Positions 1 through 12,200 of a stretch of DNA of 64,000 bases are shown piece by piece; position 1 is the first letter of the stretch; each line of letters starts with the position of its first letter. A program made the position numbers and the translations under genes. This DNA comes from Ceratotherium simum simum. Its lineage: Eukaryota > Chordata > Mammalia > Perissodactyla > Rhinocerotidae. Under the pieces are notes generated by a model. The model was not told the origin of the DNA and ran no database searches. It worked only from the letters and a program-made list of their open reading frames with translations. The DNA lies in assembly GCF_000283155.1 (NCBI RefSeq), contig NW_004454240.1, positions 939,256-1,003,255 of the forward strand, given 5' to 3'.

Positions 1-898
1 TCAAACTATACACAGTTTTCTGTAACTTGCCTATTCCACCATGTGGTCATTGGCTTTTCTAGATGGATCTATATTAAAATATATAGCTTTGGTTCATTTG
101 TTTTCAACTGCATGAATGTATCATAGTTTATCCATTTAAAAAAAATGAAGGCAGTGTGATGAGTGGTAAAAGGAGAGTCAGAGAGCCGGGGTTCGAGCTC
201 AGCGCCCACCCTTGCTTTGCTCCATCTGGTGAAGGCCTTTCCCCTTTCTGGCTTTGCCGTGGGGTAGCCCCTACCTCACAAGGGAGCTGTGTGGTGGCAA
301 CGAGGCAGGGGCAGAGAAAGGAAAGCACCTAGAGCAACATCTAGGACATGGCAGGTTCATTACCAGGAGTCCCCTTTCCTTGCCCCTGTTGATTAGCGGG
401 GAGGGACAGTAAGAAAGGACTAGATTTACTGTGATGGATTTCTTTAAAATATTTTGATGTTTTAAGAATGTTAATCTCCTTTACAGACTTAACACGTTTA
501 GCGATCCAGTCTACAATTATGCAAAGATCATCTCCAGCCCAGGACAGATGAGCACAAGTTCCAATTTCTTAAGCATTGACTGTACCAAGTGCAGGAGAAG
601 CAGTTGTTTCCCTGGCAGCAGGACTGCCCTTCACTCCCAGCTGCTCTGCTTCTCCTTCAAACCTCCCCCCTAAAACGACCTGCCCCTGCCCAGACACACC
701 CTGCCCTTCCCTAGGCCCCACCCTTTCTGGTCCCAGGCTTGTGGCCAGATCCTCCAGAGCAGCTTTCCCCCAGCCAGGGGCATGGTGGGATTGGAACCCC
801 GTGGCCTTGGGTCTAGAGGTCTGGTGTAGATAACCCCATGGATGAGGCTGCTGCCGAGAACCGCGTGAAACCCTCACTTCCTCTGTGTAGTGTAAGTT
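1..898. other. CXCR3 5' flank, no gene seen
   Basis: This stretch lies upstream of CXCR3 exon 1. I see no exon, no clear interspersed repeat and no convincing TATA box. Short open frames on both strands have no recognisable protein similarity and are treated as chance. Confidence 0.5.
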
Positions 899-979
899 CC
901 CAACCACAAGCACCAAAGCAGAGGGGCAGGCAGCACGCAGCCCGGCGGCTAGAGCACCAACCCAGCCATGGTCCCTGAG
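899..979 (+). CDS. CXCR3: CXCR3 exon 1 (5' UTR and first 4 codons)
   Basis: The ATG at 968 is followed by three codons and a GTAAGT donor at 980. The UTR from about 899 closely matches the start of the human transcript as I recall it; the exact transcription start is inferred. Confidence 0.9.
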
Positions 980-3072
980 GTAAGTGCTGTTGCCCAGCCA
1001 CGCCAGACCACAGCTTGGAGTGGAGAGCGCAGGACACTAAGGGGACGTCAGGGCTGGCCCACAAGCCAGGGCCAGCAGAGGGTTGAGTAAGTAGAGAATG
1101 CAGGGATTGTGTAGAAGGAGCACTGCGTGGGGAACTGGGAACCCACCTTGGCCACTGACTTGTGAATGACCATGGGCGAGTCCCCTCCCCTCTCTGGCTT
1201 TGGTGCCTCATCAGCAAAATGCCTGCCGTAGAGGCTCACCCCGACAGCCTCCAAGGCTCCCTTCAGCTCTGACTTGAAAGTTTGACTCTTCCATGCTGGA
1301 CTGAATTGACACTGGGGTGGCCTGCAGCTCTGGGGTGGTTTGCAGGGGAAGGGGTGAGGAATATTTCTGCTAGAGCTTGGTGGGGAGCCCCCAGTGGGTA
1401 GGAGGCCATGAGGTAGGGGAGGGGAAGAACAGAAGGAGAAAGCATGTGTTGGAGGGGCCCACAGTGATTCATAGAGGGGCCCCAGGGGGACCAGGAAGTT
1501 GGAGGTCCCCGGACAAGGGCTGAGGAGGGAAGAGGAGGGCCGGTGACTGGGAGAGGGGACTGTGGGGAGGCACCTGAGGAGGAAAGTAGTGGAACTAGGC
1601 ATGGCCGGGAACTGAAGACGACAGCCAAGCTGTGAAGGAAGAGCAAGGAGAGAGAGGAGAGCAGTGGGGAGGGCTTTTGGCACAGGAGGGAAGCTCTTCC
1701 TTTGGCCCACAATCCTGGGGCCAATGAGATGGCCCAGAAAGGTGTGAGAGAAGCAGCCTTTGAGGAGGGACGTTACCATCCCTTCGCCCAGTCTGGGCAG
1801 ATGGCGTTCGGGAGGCGTGGCCTTGGAAGAAAGGCGGGGACACTCACAGGGTATGACCCCGGCTGGGCCTCGGGCCTGCCTTACAGAGGAGCGGCTCAGA
1901 GAAAGGCTCATCAGACTAAATCTCGAAGTGTAAGGCCTTTATACGGTCCATGCCCTCCCTCCCTCCCTCTGCAGATCAGCGAACATCAAGTGTTCCAAGA
2001 CACTGAGCTTGCCTTCCTCCTGGAAAACTGCAGCTCCTCCTATGACTACTTAGGAGAAAACGAGAGCGACTCCTGCTGTGCCTCCCCACCCTGCCCACAG
2101 GACTTCAGCCTGAACTTTGACCGGGCCTTCCTGCCTGCCCTCTATGGCCTCCTGTTTGTGCTGGGGCTGCTGGGCAATGGGGCAGTGGCAGCTGTGCTGC
2201 TGAGCCAGCGGGCGGCCCTGAGCAGCACTGACACCTTCCTGCTCCACCTGGCCGTGGCTGACGCACTGCTGGTGCTGACCCTCCCGCTCTGGGCAGTAGA
2301 TGCTGCTGTCCAGTGGGTCTTCGGCTCTGGCCTCTGCAAAGTGGCAGGTGCCCTCTTCAACATCAACTTCTATGCAGGGGCCCTCCTGCTGGCCTGCATC
2401 AGCTTTGACCGGTACCTGAGCATAGTGCATGCCACCCAGCTCTACCGCCGGGGGCCACCAACCCGCGTGGCCCTCACTTGTGTAGTTGTCTGGGGGCTCT
2501 GTCTGCTCTTTGCCCTCCCAGACTTCATCTTCCTGTCAGCCCACCGTGACGAGCGCCTCAATGCCACCCACTGCCAGTACGACTTCCCGCAGGTGGGTCG
2601 CACAGCTCTGCGTGTACTGCAGCTGGTTGCTGGTTTCCTGCTGCCCCTGCTGGTCATGGCCTACTGCTATGCCCGCATCCTGGCTGTGCTGCTGGTCTCC
2701 AGGGGCCAGCGGCGTCTGCGAGCCATGCGGCTAGTGGTGGTGGTAGTTGTGGCCTTTGCCCTCTGCTGGACCCCCTACCACCTGGTGGTGCTGGTGGACA
2801 CCCTCATGGACCTGGGGGCCTTGGCTCGCAACTGTGGCCGAGAAAGCCACGTGGATGTGGCCAAGTCTGTCACCTCAGGCCTGGGCTATATGCACTGCTG
2901 CCTCAACCCACTGCTCTATGCCTTTGTGGGTGTCAAGTTCCGAGAGCGTATGTGGATGCTACTTATGCGCCTGGGCCGCCCTGACCAGAGAGGGCATCAG
3001 CGGCAGCCACCGTCTTCCCGCCGGGATTCATCCTGGTCTGAGACTACAGAGGCCTCCTACTCAGGCTTGTGA
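968..3072 (+). CDS. CXCR3: C-X-C chemokine receptor type 3 (two-exon gene)
   Basis: This is a class A GPCR for CXCL9, CXCL10 and CXCL11 that drives migration of Th1, CD8 T and NK cells from the plasma membrane. The spliced CDS is 968-979 joined to 1975-3072, giving 369 aa (human 368). Visible landmarks are the sulphotyrosine-type Y27 and Y29, N-glycosylation sequons at N22, N33 and N200, seven hydrophobic segments from about residue 55 to 322, the TM2 LAVAD motif (96-100), the C125-C204 disulphide pair, DRY at 149-151, CWTP at 268-271 in TM6, NPLLY at 315-319 in TM7, and a Ser/Thr-rich tail ending SYSGL. Exon 1 encodes only MVPE, the usual CXCR3 arrangement. Compared with human as I remember it there is one extra Leu after Y29, and a Cys where human has Phe in the first sequon. 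The gene is convergent with GCNA. Confidence 0.98.
1702..1974 (+). other. CXCR3: Open CXCR3-B-like N-terminal extension in intron 1
   Basis: The exon-2 reading frame continues upstream without a stop to ATGs at 1702 and 1801. The 40 codons before exon 2 (about 1855-1974) resemble the extra N-terminus of human CXCR3-B: a YxPG start, then GAAQ, QTKS and LYxxP blocks in the same order. An AG directly precedes the ATG at 1801, so an upstream acceptor there could make the long isoform. Similarity is seen; use is inferred. Confidence 0.55.
1975..3072 (+). CDS. CXCR3: CXCR3 exon 2 coding part
   Basis: A pyrimidine tract of CCCTC repeats ends in GCAG at 1971-1974. The exon then encodes residues 5-369, the whole receptor body, and stops with TGA at 3070-3072. 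The frame stays open upstream through the acceptor (see the CXCR3-B-like extension). Confidence 0.97.
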   Translation: MSEHQVFQDTELAFLLENCSSSYDYLGENESDSCCASPPCPQDFSLNFDRAFLPALYGLLFVLGLLGNGAVAAVLLSQRAALSSTDTFLLHLAVADALLVLTLPLWAVDAAVQWVFGSGLCKVAGALFNINFYAGALLLACISFDRYLSIVHATQLYRRGPPTRVALTCVVVWGLCLLFALPDFIFLSAHRDERLNATHCQYDFPQVGRTALRVLQLVAGFLLPLLVMAYCYARILAVLLVSRGQRRLRAMRLVVVVVVAFALCWTPYHLVVLVDTLMDLGALARNCGRESHVDVAKSVTSGLGYMHCCLNPLLYAFVGVKFRERMWMLLMRLGRPDQRGHQRQPPSSRRDSSWSETTEASYSGL

Positions 3073-3509
3073 GGCTAGGATGGGGGCCATGCAGCCTGAC
3101 TCCCCCCACATTCCAGGTTCCTCCCTCTCCCCAAAGCCTTGCTCCCCAGACACCCACTCCTGGGATTCCCTGGCAGCCCCAGCACTGCCCAGTCTCCCAG
3201 GGAGTCACCCTCTTGGCTCTGGGGTCTGCACCATTGCTGCTCCTTAGCTGCCAAGCCCCATTCTGCCACTTCAGGGGTGGCTACCTTCAGGCCCTTCTTA
3301 CCTTGGCTGCCCGGAGCCCCCCTGCCCTTCTAATGCAGTAATGGCCTTCCCTGTATGCAGGGAGCAGAAAGCAAACAGCATAGCAGAAGCTGCCCCTATG
3401 GCGCCTTGGCCCAAGCCTCCAGCTCAGTAGTGACTGTGGCTGTGGTCCCCAAGACCTCTGTATTTGCTCATGTTTATTTTTACATCTAAAATTCTGCTTA
3501 AAACTTTTC

Positions 3510-3515
3510 AATAAA
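3510..3515 (+). terminator. CXCR3: CXCR3 polyadenylation signal
   Basis: AATAAA lies about 440 bases after the stop codon, giving a short 3' UTR of the expected size with cleavage near 3530. Confidence 0.85.
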
Positions 3516-3530
3516 CAAGATAATCAGGAT

Positions 3531-4799
3531 CGGGGTGTGTTTGTAGCGTATCATTACAGCCAGCCCTGCCCAGGCTCCGGGGATGCACTTCCTGCTTCTC
3601 CCAGCCTGGCCTGGGATCTGTGCCAACCAATGCCACCTGTCTTGATGTCTATGTCTAGCCTCCTCTCTGCCCTCCTGGGCATGCCTGTAGCTCACAGGGA
3701 AGCACTCAGGTACATGAGTGTAGGGTAAGCAGTCAGTCAACTGGCTGGATGGACACTGTCGAGGCATAATTTGGGGAAGGGGCCTTCAGCCATAAATAAG
3801 ACAGTCGCTGCACTCCAGAAGCTCAGGCCAGCAGGGAAGATGTGGTGAGAAGTAATGATACCAAGCAGTCTATGCCACGAGGCAAATGTGTGGCAGAGAC
3901 AGTGAAGCTGGGGCTCAGGGCCCCGTGGCTGGAGCCATTTGGGAAGGCTTTCTGAAGACAGAAATGAGCAGACCTTAAAGGGCAAGTAGTACTTCCAAGG
4001 ACAAAGCAAAGGAAAGATGGTACTTGCAGGCAGAAGGGAGGGCAGTCGCAAAGGTGGGAAGGCTGAAAACAGCAATGCTTAGTGGAGGAACTATAAGTGG
4101 TCCCAACCAGCTAGAGTTAAGGGTTCAGGTAGGGAAAGGGTTGAAAATAAGACTCCAAGTTAGTTTGGGATCAGGCGATGGTATCCTAGAGACCAGTTAG
4201 AAAGCCGTAGTGGTTAGCCAGGTGAGAAGTGATGCAGGCTCTTACTAGGGAAATGGCAGTGAGATTGAAGAAAAGCAACGAGATTGGATGACTCGCCCGA
4301 CAGTCATTAGCACACAGGCCACCGGGAGGCACGGGTCAGCTGTAGGGAGCATTTTCCATTCTCCTATGGCTAAAGCTGGGGTGGAAGTGAGTGGAGGAAA
4401 TGACCAGGGCTCCCCAGAAAGGCAAGTGACAGGATTACTAACTTAAGGCAGAGGGCTGGACCCTCCCTTTGCAGGGGTGGAACCACTGCACTGTCAGTTC
4501 CCCCGAATTAAGTCACCAATGTGCCACGATCCAGTTTCACAGGTCAGCTGGGCCTTTGCTGAGACTGCAGATACGGCTGGAGGTGGGAGTGGGGAGGGAC
4601 CTGAGGATTTAGCTGGGGAAGCTCGTACTACCCTGTGCACATACCCAATCCCTCAGACTTGTGGTTAGGCTTCAGTTTGTGGCCACTAAAAAAGAACACT
4701 CTAAACATCTGCAAAATGAAGGAAGGATGGAAGGAAGGAAAATGACAGAATAACACATCCTGCCTACAAAAAGTATCAGTGATGCTAGACTAGAAAAGA
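3531..4799. other. CXCR3-GCNA intergenic spacer, left part
   Basis: No exon is visible. The purine-rich stretch at about 3750-4290 has the look of a very old interspersed repeat (similar phrasing recurs near 7200-7500, 19550-19730 and 42850-43180), but I cannot name the family. Confidence 0.35.
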
Positions 4800-5292
4800 T
4801 GTTTGTGGCAGACTGCATAATGGGTCCCCAAAGATGTCCATACTCTAAACCCCAGAACTTGTGAATGTTACATTACATGGCAAAACAGAATTGAGGTTGC
4901 TACTCAGCTGACCTTAAAATAGGAAGATTCTCTTGGATTATCCAGGTGGGCCCAATGTCATCATAAGGGTCCTTGAAAGGGAAAGAGTGGGGCAGAAGGG
5001 GAGAGAGAGTCAGAGACAGAGATGTTGCTGGCTTTGAGGATGGAAGAAGGGGCCACACACCAAGGAATGCAGGCGGCCTCTAGAAGCTGGAAAAGACAAG
5101 GAAACGGATCACCCCACCCCACCCCGCCCCCCCCAGGGCCTCCAGAGAGGAACAAAGCCCGGCCCACACCTTGATTTTAGCCCAGTGAGGTCCGCGCCAG
5201 ACTTCTGACCTCCAGAGCTTAACATAATACATTTGTGTTAAGTCACTAAGTTCGTGGTAATTTGTTATGGCAGCAACAGGAAACGAATACAA
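4800..5292 (+). mobile_element. MaLR (MLT1-like) solitary LTR
   Basis: The diagnostic wording of an MLT1-type ERVL-MaLR LTR is present in order: TGGCAGACTGCATAATGG, a GATGTCC block, GGATTATCCAGGTGGGCCC, AAGGAATGCAGGCGGCC, TCTAGAAGCTGGAAAA and a GTGGTAATTTGTTA end. No internal or coding retroviral sequence adjoins it. It is old and diverged, with a C-rich insertion near 5111-5140. Confidence 0.8.
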
Positions 5293-5521
5293 CATTGATC
5301 CCAGTCTACATCCTGGATATCTCCCAGAAGTAGGGAGGCTGAAGTGCTTATGGGCAGTCGTAAAAATCAGAGAGAAACCCAGAACGAAGAGTGCTCTTCC
5401 AGACACATCCTGGAGAGCTTAAGATGTCCGGGGGCTTGGACAAAAGACCCAAGAGTTTGTTCTGCTCCAGGCACAGGGGGTCAATGAACAGACATTGCTA
5501 ACAAGCAAATTCCAGAAAACA

Positions 5522-5544
5522 TTTATTTTATTTGTTTTATTTCA
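5522..5544 (-). terminator. GCNA: GCNA polyadenylation signal cluster
   Basis: On the minus strand three AATAAA-type hexamers lie within about 20 bases, some 450 bases past the GCNA stop. The 3' UTR between them and the stop has no other gene feature. Confidence 0.7.
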
Positions 5545-5993
5545 TGAGCAATTACACTGGCTCAGATGGCTTCAATGTCAAGAGCAACTACTTCATAAAA
5601 GGTGTTTGTCTTTTACTCCTAGGTAGAGGAAACAGGTTACATCTGCCAGCAGCCCTGGTTTTGAAGTGCTGCCTTTAAAATTTGTTCTCTTTCCAGTATT
5701 ACCCTCATTCTCTCAATGCACCACTCTCGAAAACTCATTTCTCTTTTGCATTTTGTTCTACACCTTAAAATATGGAGTCTAAGTTAAACCCAAGGTGGAT
5801 CCACAGGGCTTCTGAGTACTGTCAGGGGCACAGAACGGTTAGCAATAGAACCCTTGGTTAAGAACAATCGTCATTAACAACATGAAGCTTTAAAAATGAT
5901 TTAAATTCTAATATTCATAGAAACAAAGATATTTTTCTAAAACTTCTTTACCAGCAGAGGACTCTGCTCACACAAACGCACTCTCAGATAACC

Positions 5994-6243
5994 TCAACGA
6001 TCTTGCCTTTGTTTCTTGGCAACATAATCCTTGCCAAGCTTTTTCATCACATCCCCATGGCTTATCCCTGCTGTCTCCCCCTGAACTAATGTGTAATACT
6101 GCTGCACATACTTAGCAAAAGGTCTCACATGAGGCTCGATGGGAGTTCCATCTTTCCGAGTTAATGGCAGCATGACCAGAGGTCCCTTGCAAATGGCACA
6201 GATAAAGCGTTCGGTGTTCAACGATCTGGTGTAGCGGCCGACC
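5994..6243 (-). CDS. GCNA: GCNA last coding exon
   Basis: Codes residues 380-462: the second CxxC pair of the zinc ribbon (C395, C398) and the conserved GTPIEPHVRPFAKYVQ and GISHGDVM segments. The acceptor is TTAG at 6247-6244; TGA at 5996-5994. Confidence 0.95.
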
Positions 6244-9200
6244 CTAACGAGGAAAGAGACACCACACAGCAAAGGAATCAGTCACTGTACCTCAGCATCT
6301 TCTCTGAGCTGCTGGTCTTGGGCCCAAAGCCCAAGGGGGTTCTCAGAGAATAGGGCACTAGGCAGTGGCAGTGGTCAGGCCAGCTCAAAGCAGGAGAGAA
6401 TGGAGAAAGAGGACATGGAAAGGAGTAGAGAGGTTTTGCTCCTCAAGTCAGATAGCCATGTACTTACTAATAAAAATCACTGAAAAGCTACTTGGAGGCT
6501 GTAGTAAAAACATAATTGGAAAAAGTCTGAGGAGAAGGGTCTTACCTGGATTTGCACTGAGAACATTCATAATAAATCCTGTAGTTAATCTTGTAGTTAT
6601 GGCAACGGGTGACCCTGGGCAGCTCCGGGTGCACCATGTTAGATTTTTTGGCATAATACTTCCATGCATCCCCATGAGAATCACGGATACCATCGAGCAG
6701 CCAGGAGGCTGCGTGGCATATTTCATGGACCAAAGTATCCCGGAGTCGGTCTTGGAAGAGGAATGAAAAGAAATCATGAGCACTTAAATAGATTCCCTTC
6801 TGGTCTGCTACCCAACCACCCCTGGACTCTCAATCCCACCAGACACAATGCCATCTTATATAAGCATATGCCGGCAAGCATGAGTGTTATCTTCCCAGGA
6901 TGGTAAACCTGAAATTTCTGCCTACTTCAACCCAATTTTGTTAATGGCAGAGAGCCTTAGATGAGCAAGTCTTTTTGGAGCAGGTCCAACGTGCTCATCT
7001 TTTTGTGAGATGCTGCTAGAAACACATCCAGCCAAGACCTGGTTTCCGCTCTCCAAGAACATAAGTGGACAGGGTGGGGAACAATCACCATGGCCATGGG
7101 ATTTGGTCAAGAGAAGTTCCATGGAGAAACTGGGATCTGAGCTGGGTCCTTAACAATTGCTGGGATTTACAAAATTAGAAAGCCCATTCTAGGTGTGGTG
7201 AAAAATATGAGCAAAGGTTGGGGCCAGGAAGGCATGTGGTACATTTTGAAAGCCAGTGTGAAGAAAGCCTCGTTGGAGCACAGGCTAGCGGTGGAGTAGT
7301 GAGAGGCAAGACCTGCCAAGCGGAGTGGGGGCAGACTACGACAGCCTTGAAAGCCAGGCTCCAGGCACTGGCCAGCCCTAGGTTTCTCAGCAGGAAAGCA
7401 ATGCAGAGGGGTGCAGGAGACTGAGCAGAGCAGGGAAAAGAGCGAGGTGGGCCCATACCTGGGCAGAGGCAAAGATGGAAAAGGAATGATGATAGGAGAG
7501 TCATTATGAAGATCTGGTGATTGGCTAGAGACTGGGGACCTTGAATCTCAGTTACTAGAAGAATGGAGATACTGCCACTGACAACAGAGAGCTACAGAGA
7601 GAAAGTTAGGCCTAGGAGAAAGATAGATGAGTTGGCTTCTCAGCGATGGTGAGACATCCAATTATAAGGTCCTCTGAGCAACACACGGTAGGCCTGTTCC
7701 CCCAGGAACGACAGGTAAAGCTGTGACAGAGGCTGCCAGAGAATACCAGCACCTGAGAATAACTTAACAGGCGCTGTGTCAGAAGGAAAGAGCACAGTGG
7801 GACAGCTTCCATGCTCCTGCCTTCACCTGCAGAGTCACAGACTTTCAGAGAAATCTCAATCTTAGCATAACGCTCCCTCTTCGGGTGCTGTGTCTCGCCA
7901 GTGGTGCATAAGCCAGCAGTTCTCAGCATCTTTTTATTCCAGCTGATATCTATTTTCTCCGGCAGCTGAGAATGAAAAACAGTGAATCAGAAAGCAGTTC
8001 TAAGCAGACCAAAAAACAGTAACTCAAGAGTTTTGCAAATCTAAACATTCTGGGGAGAATAAAAGCTAAGTTGAAGCCCAAGTTAAGACAATTAACAGGC
8101 AGTCAGGACACAAGGGAGATTGTTGAGAGCAGGTGACTGCAGGATTTGTGCTCCCTTGCATGGAGACAAAGGTCAGGGGCAGCTGAGGAGAGAAGTACAA
8201 GCCTGCTGAGGTAGGAGACGGAAACCTGTGCATAAGAGCCATGAGGCAAAATGGAACATGCAACTCAGAACACTCAGGTTCCCCTAATCAGAGTCACCTG
8301 ATATAACACCACTGTCATCAGGAAGGGCATCAAAGGCTGGGGAACCTTTAGAAAGATATAAGAACTTTCCCTGCAGGAAGTTTTGTCACTAGAGACAAAG
8401 TCTGCAAAACCTAATGACCACCGGGTCTCTCTGCTTCCAGATTCTCTCCAATCCAGTCTACACCCCCATGCTTCTGACAAATTGATTTCTTTCAGCAGCC
8501 ATTTCATGTCACATCATATCCCCATGCAGTGGTGCCTACTGATTTCAATTTAAGCTCCTCCAACCTGATCCCATGGGCCTCCATTATCTAGTCCTATGCT
8601 ATCAAAAAAAAAAATAGCTAACATGTATTGCTTACCATGTCGTAGGCCCTGTTCCAGGCACGTTAGGTGTGTTAACTTACCTAGGCCTGACAATAATTCT
8701 ACGAAGTAGTAAGTACTATTATCGTCCCCATTTTACAGATGAGGAAACTGAGGCATAGGAGTAAGTAACTTACCCAAGGTCACATAGCTCCTTCCCATTA
8801 TTCTTCAACATGAACCCTCTCTTCCAGATAATCAAGCCTCAACACATGCCCTCTCCCCCAAAACTGTTGTTCTCTGCACTTACCATCCTGCAAGAACCAG
8901 AACAAGTCTCACTTCCTCCAGGCAATCCTATTTCCTGGCCACTTAGGCTGTCAGTGATTTCTCCCTCTGCTGATCTCCTGTGGTAGTGACAGTCTGTACC
9001 ATATATTCTAACCCACAAACATTCTCTATTTCTTTCACGTACGCATGTCTCATCTCCGCATCTAAACTGACACTTCTCAAGGGCAGGAAATACACAGTTA
9101 GAACATCTGCACACCCCACAGCACCCAAGAGTGCTGGGCACAGAGCTGGTGTTCCATGAGTGCTTATTCAGTGACTACCTTTTTATGAAAAACAGAACTG

Positions 9201-12200
9201 TTCAACAGGGTGTAGATTCTCTGCACCAATTCATCCTTATTTTGCTTGAACTTCCTTCCGGAATACTGCTTTGAGTTTTCCAGGTCACGCAAGAAACATC
9301 CAGGTATTTTGCACATAGCATTCCTGCAAAGGCAAATTCAACTGAGTTTTATAGAGCTAAAGAAATAAATAGAAGAAATGCATACATACAGCTCATGTCA
9401 AGAGAGACTTGGGAAACTTGCTGGTCCCTCTTCCTTCCAGCTCCTTACATGAGGGCATTTCCCAAGGTTCCATTCATAGCCTTTTTCCCTTCACTCTTTG
9501 CACATTCTCAGAGATGTGAAGCCTATGGTTTCAACCTCAACAGGAGTGATCCCACATCTGTATCCGCAGTCTCAATCTCTCTCCTGAGATGTAGTTCTGA
9601 GTTTACAATTGTCCGATGCAAATTTCCAACTGAGTAACATGAGCATGTCTCCAGTTCAATGTGTTTAATGATCCAACTTCTGTTATAACAGGTCAAAAAC
9701 CTCAGAGACATTTTCTTTGTTTTTTTATTTTTTTGAGGGAAGATGGGCCCTGAGCTAACATCTGTTGCCAATCTTCCTCCTTTTTTTCCCTTTTTCTCCC
9801 CAAAGCCCCAGTAGATAGTTGTACGTCATAGTTGTACATCCTTCTAGTTGCTCTGTGTGGGACACTGCCTCAGCACGGCTTGATGAGCGGTGAGTAGGTC
9901 CACGCTCAGGATCCAAACCGCGAACCTTGGGCCGCCAAAGTGGAACACGTGAACTTAACCGCTATGCCACCAGACCAGCCCCCTCAGAGATATTTTTAAT
10001 TCATTTCTCCCTTACCCTATATTGAATTAGGCACAAAAACCGACCATTATCTCCTTTACATCGTCTCTTCCATCCAGCCCCTCCTCTCCACCCCACTGTC
10101 AGCACCCTAGATCAAGTTCCTGTCCTCCCCTTTCTGCCTTGATACTACCACATTCCTCTGTGTTCCTTACCTCAGGGCTCTTTTTATTCTAATCCAACCA
10201 CACACACCTCCAGATTAATTTTCCTTGGCCATGTTCCAATTATGTCCCTCTCTGGCTTTTCACTGACTGCCTGGCCTGGCATTCAAGGCCCAGATAAATC
10301 TGGTCCCAACGTCTATTTCCCCTCTGGCCAAAGTGGGCAACCTAAACGTTCCCTGGACACTAACTGTGATTTCCCCCCAGTTCATTCATGCCTTGGCACA
10401 ACCCATTTGCCATGGCCTAGAATGACATCTCCACCTCTACCGAGAACAACCATCTGTGTAGTGCTTTATCATTTGCAAAGAACTTCCTTTTGCATTATCA
10501 TATTTAATCCTCACAACCACCCTCCAAAGAAGCTATTCCTATTCTTATTATCTCCAGTGTGCAGATGAGGAAACTGAAGCTCAGAGGTTAAGTGACTTAC
10601 CCAGAGTTCACAGAGACACTGAATCCCCTGGTCTTTCCATTAGACCACTATTGCTACCCCATCTGTCAAGGCTTAATTCAAATGCACAAAGAACAGTGGT
10701 GAACACATAAAGGACTCACACTTGTGATAACTATTTATTTAAACTGAAGCATTTTTATCTTGGCTGGGACAATTCACAAGTCCAAAGAGATGAGCCCACA
10801 GAGCTGGAAAGATAAAACAGAAGCCAACACAGGGAAATGAGTTTCTGACTTAACAGAACTCCTGAGACTGAGGTTTTGCCAGGACACTCATTAACCGTTA
10901 AATCACAAAATAAACCCTATGTGAGGTGGCCGGGGTGAGCAGAGGGGAAAAGTACCAGACAAGGCAAAGACAGCTAAAAGGTCTTCATCCCAAAGCCTGA
11001 TACAGGTGATGAACATTTCTGCCTCAAATTACTTAGTTCTGAAAGCAAATTTGCATCATAAAAGGTGACAGATGAAAACTCAAACCATCTGCAGATCTCA
11101 GCGGAGAACATGACCCTTACGTGTGTTTGTGCTCACGTCAAGCAGGCCTTGTGGCTTAGCATACCTTCACCTCAATGTCTGTGCTATTACTGCAGGCTGA
11201 GCATCTCCACATCAGAGGAACCAACAAGACACCAAATGGGTACATCAGACACCATGACCAGCAAGCACCCTACACAGGAACAATGCTAAGCACAATAGGA
11301 AGGCTACAGACTGAAACAGGAAGTACCAAGGCAACAGTGAGGGGTCCAAACAGGCTAGCCTCCTTTGGATGATGCAGAGGACAAAGACACAAAGGGACAG
11401 CTTCTTCCTTCTTTTGTCACACTCTCTGGCAAAGCAACCTGAGAGCTACCCAAGACACGTGTCCCTATAGGCAAAGCAGCTTAAATATGTACCTAGATTT
11501 CCAGAGAAAAAACTCTGCTGAAAGGGGATCCATCTAAGAGAGAACACGCCAAACTGCTGTCGGCTCCCTCACCCAGCAAGAAGTGCAGAAACAGAGAGAG
11601 CCTCTGCTTGGGTCCACGTCGCTCTGTTGCCCCAATGCCTGAGACATCATTCTCCTTCTCTCCTTAAGATGCATTTATTGTCCCAAAATACAGGTAAAAA
11701 AATAAACATACAGTCCTTCAAATATATTCCTTCTCTTGTAAGATAATTAAGATGTAAGTATATATTACTCCTGAATGCAAGTGAAAACAAAGAAAATTAT
11801 GCTTACTACATCATATTTTTAAGGGAAAATTGAGAAGTTCGTGGAATCTAAATGAGAAAATGTGTTAGTTTTTTGCTTCCTTAAAGTATTAGTATGTCTT
11901 TGGTCTAAATGACCTGTTGTTTTCAGTATCAATTATATACAGTTTAATAAAAATAAAGGAACTACAAGCAATCTATTTCACCCTAATGTTTAATAAAGCT
12001 TGAAAAGTTCACAAGAAGATATACAAGTAGTCAGAGTAACTGGGTTCATTGAAAGCGCTAGAAAAACCTGGCAGACAGTCTTGGCTGCCCTCCCTCCAAT
12101 TCCAGTGGATTGGAACAGGATGTCGGTTCTGCCTTCTCACCATTTTCACTGCGTTTGCTTTGGTTTAGTGCAAACTGGTGGCCATGAGGCTGTATCTAGC

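Noticed and set aside
1048..1911. Minus-strand ORF of 287 aa opposite CXCR3 intron 1
   Set aside because: No similarity recognised, several frames are open together, and the sequence is purine/pyrimidine biased.
2050..2734. ORFs antisense or in other frames of CXCR3
   Set aside because: Shadows of the highly GC-rich receptor coding frame.
4800..5292. Possible retroviral provirus
   Set aside because: Only an LTR-like segment is present; no gag, pol or env similarity on either side.
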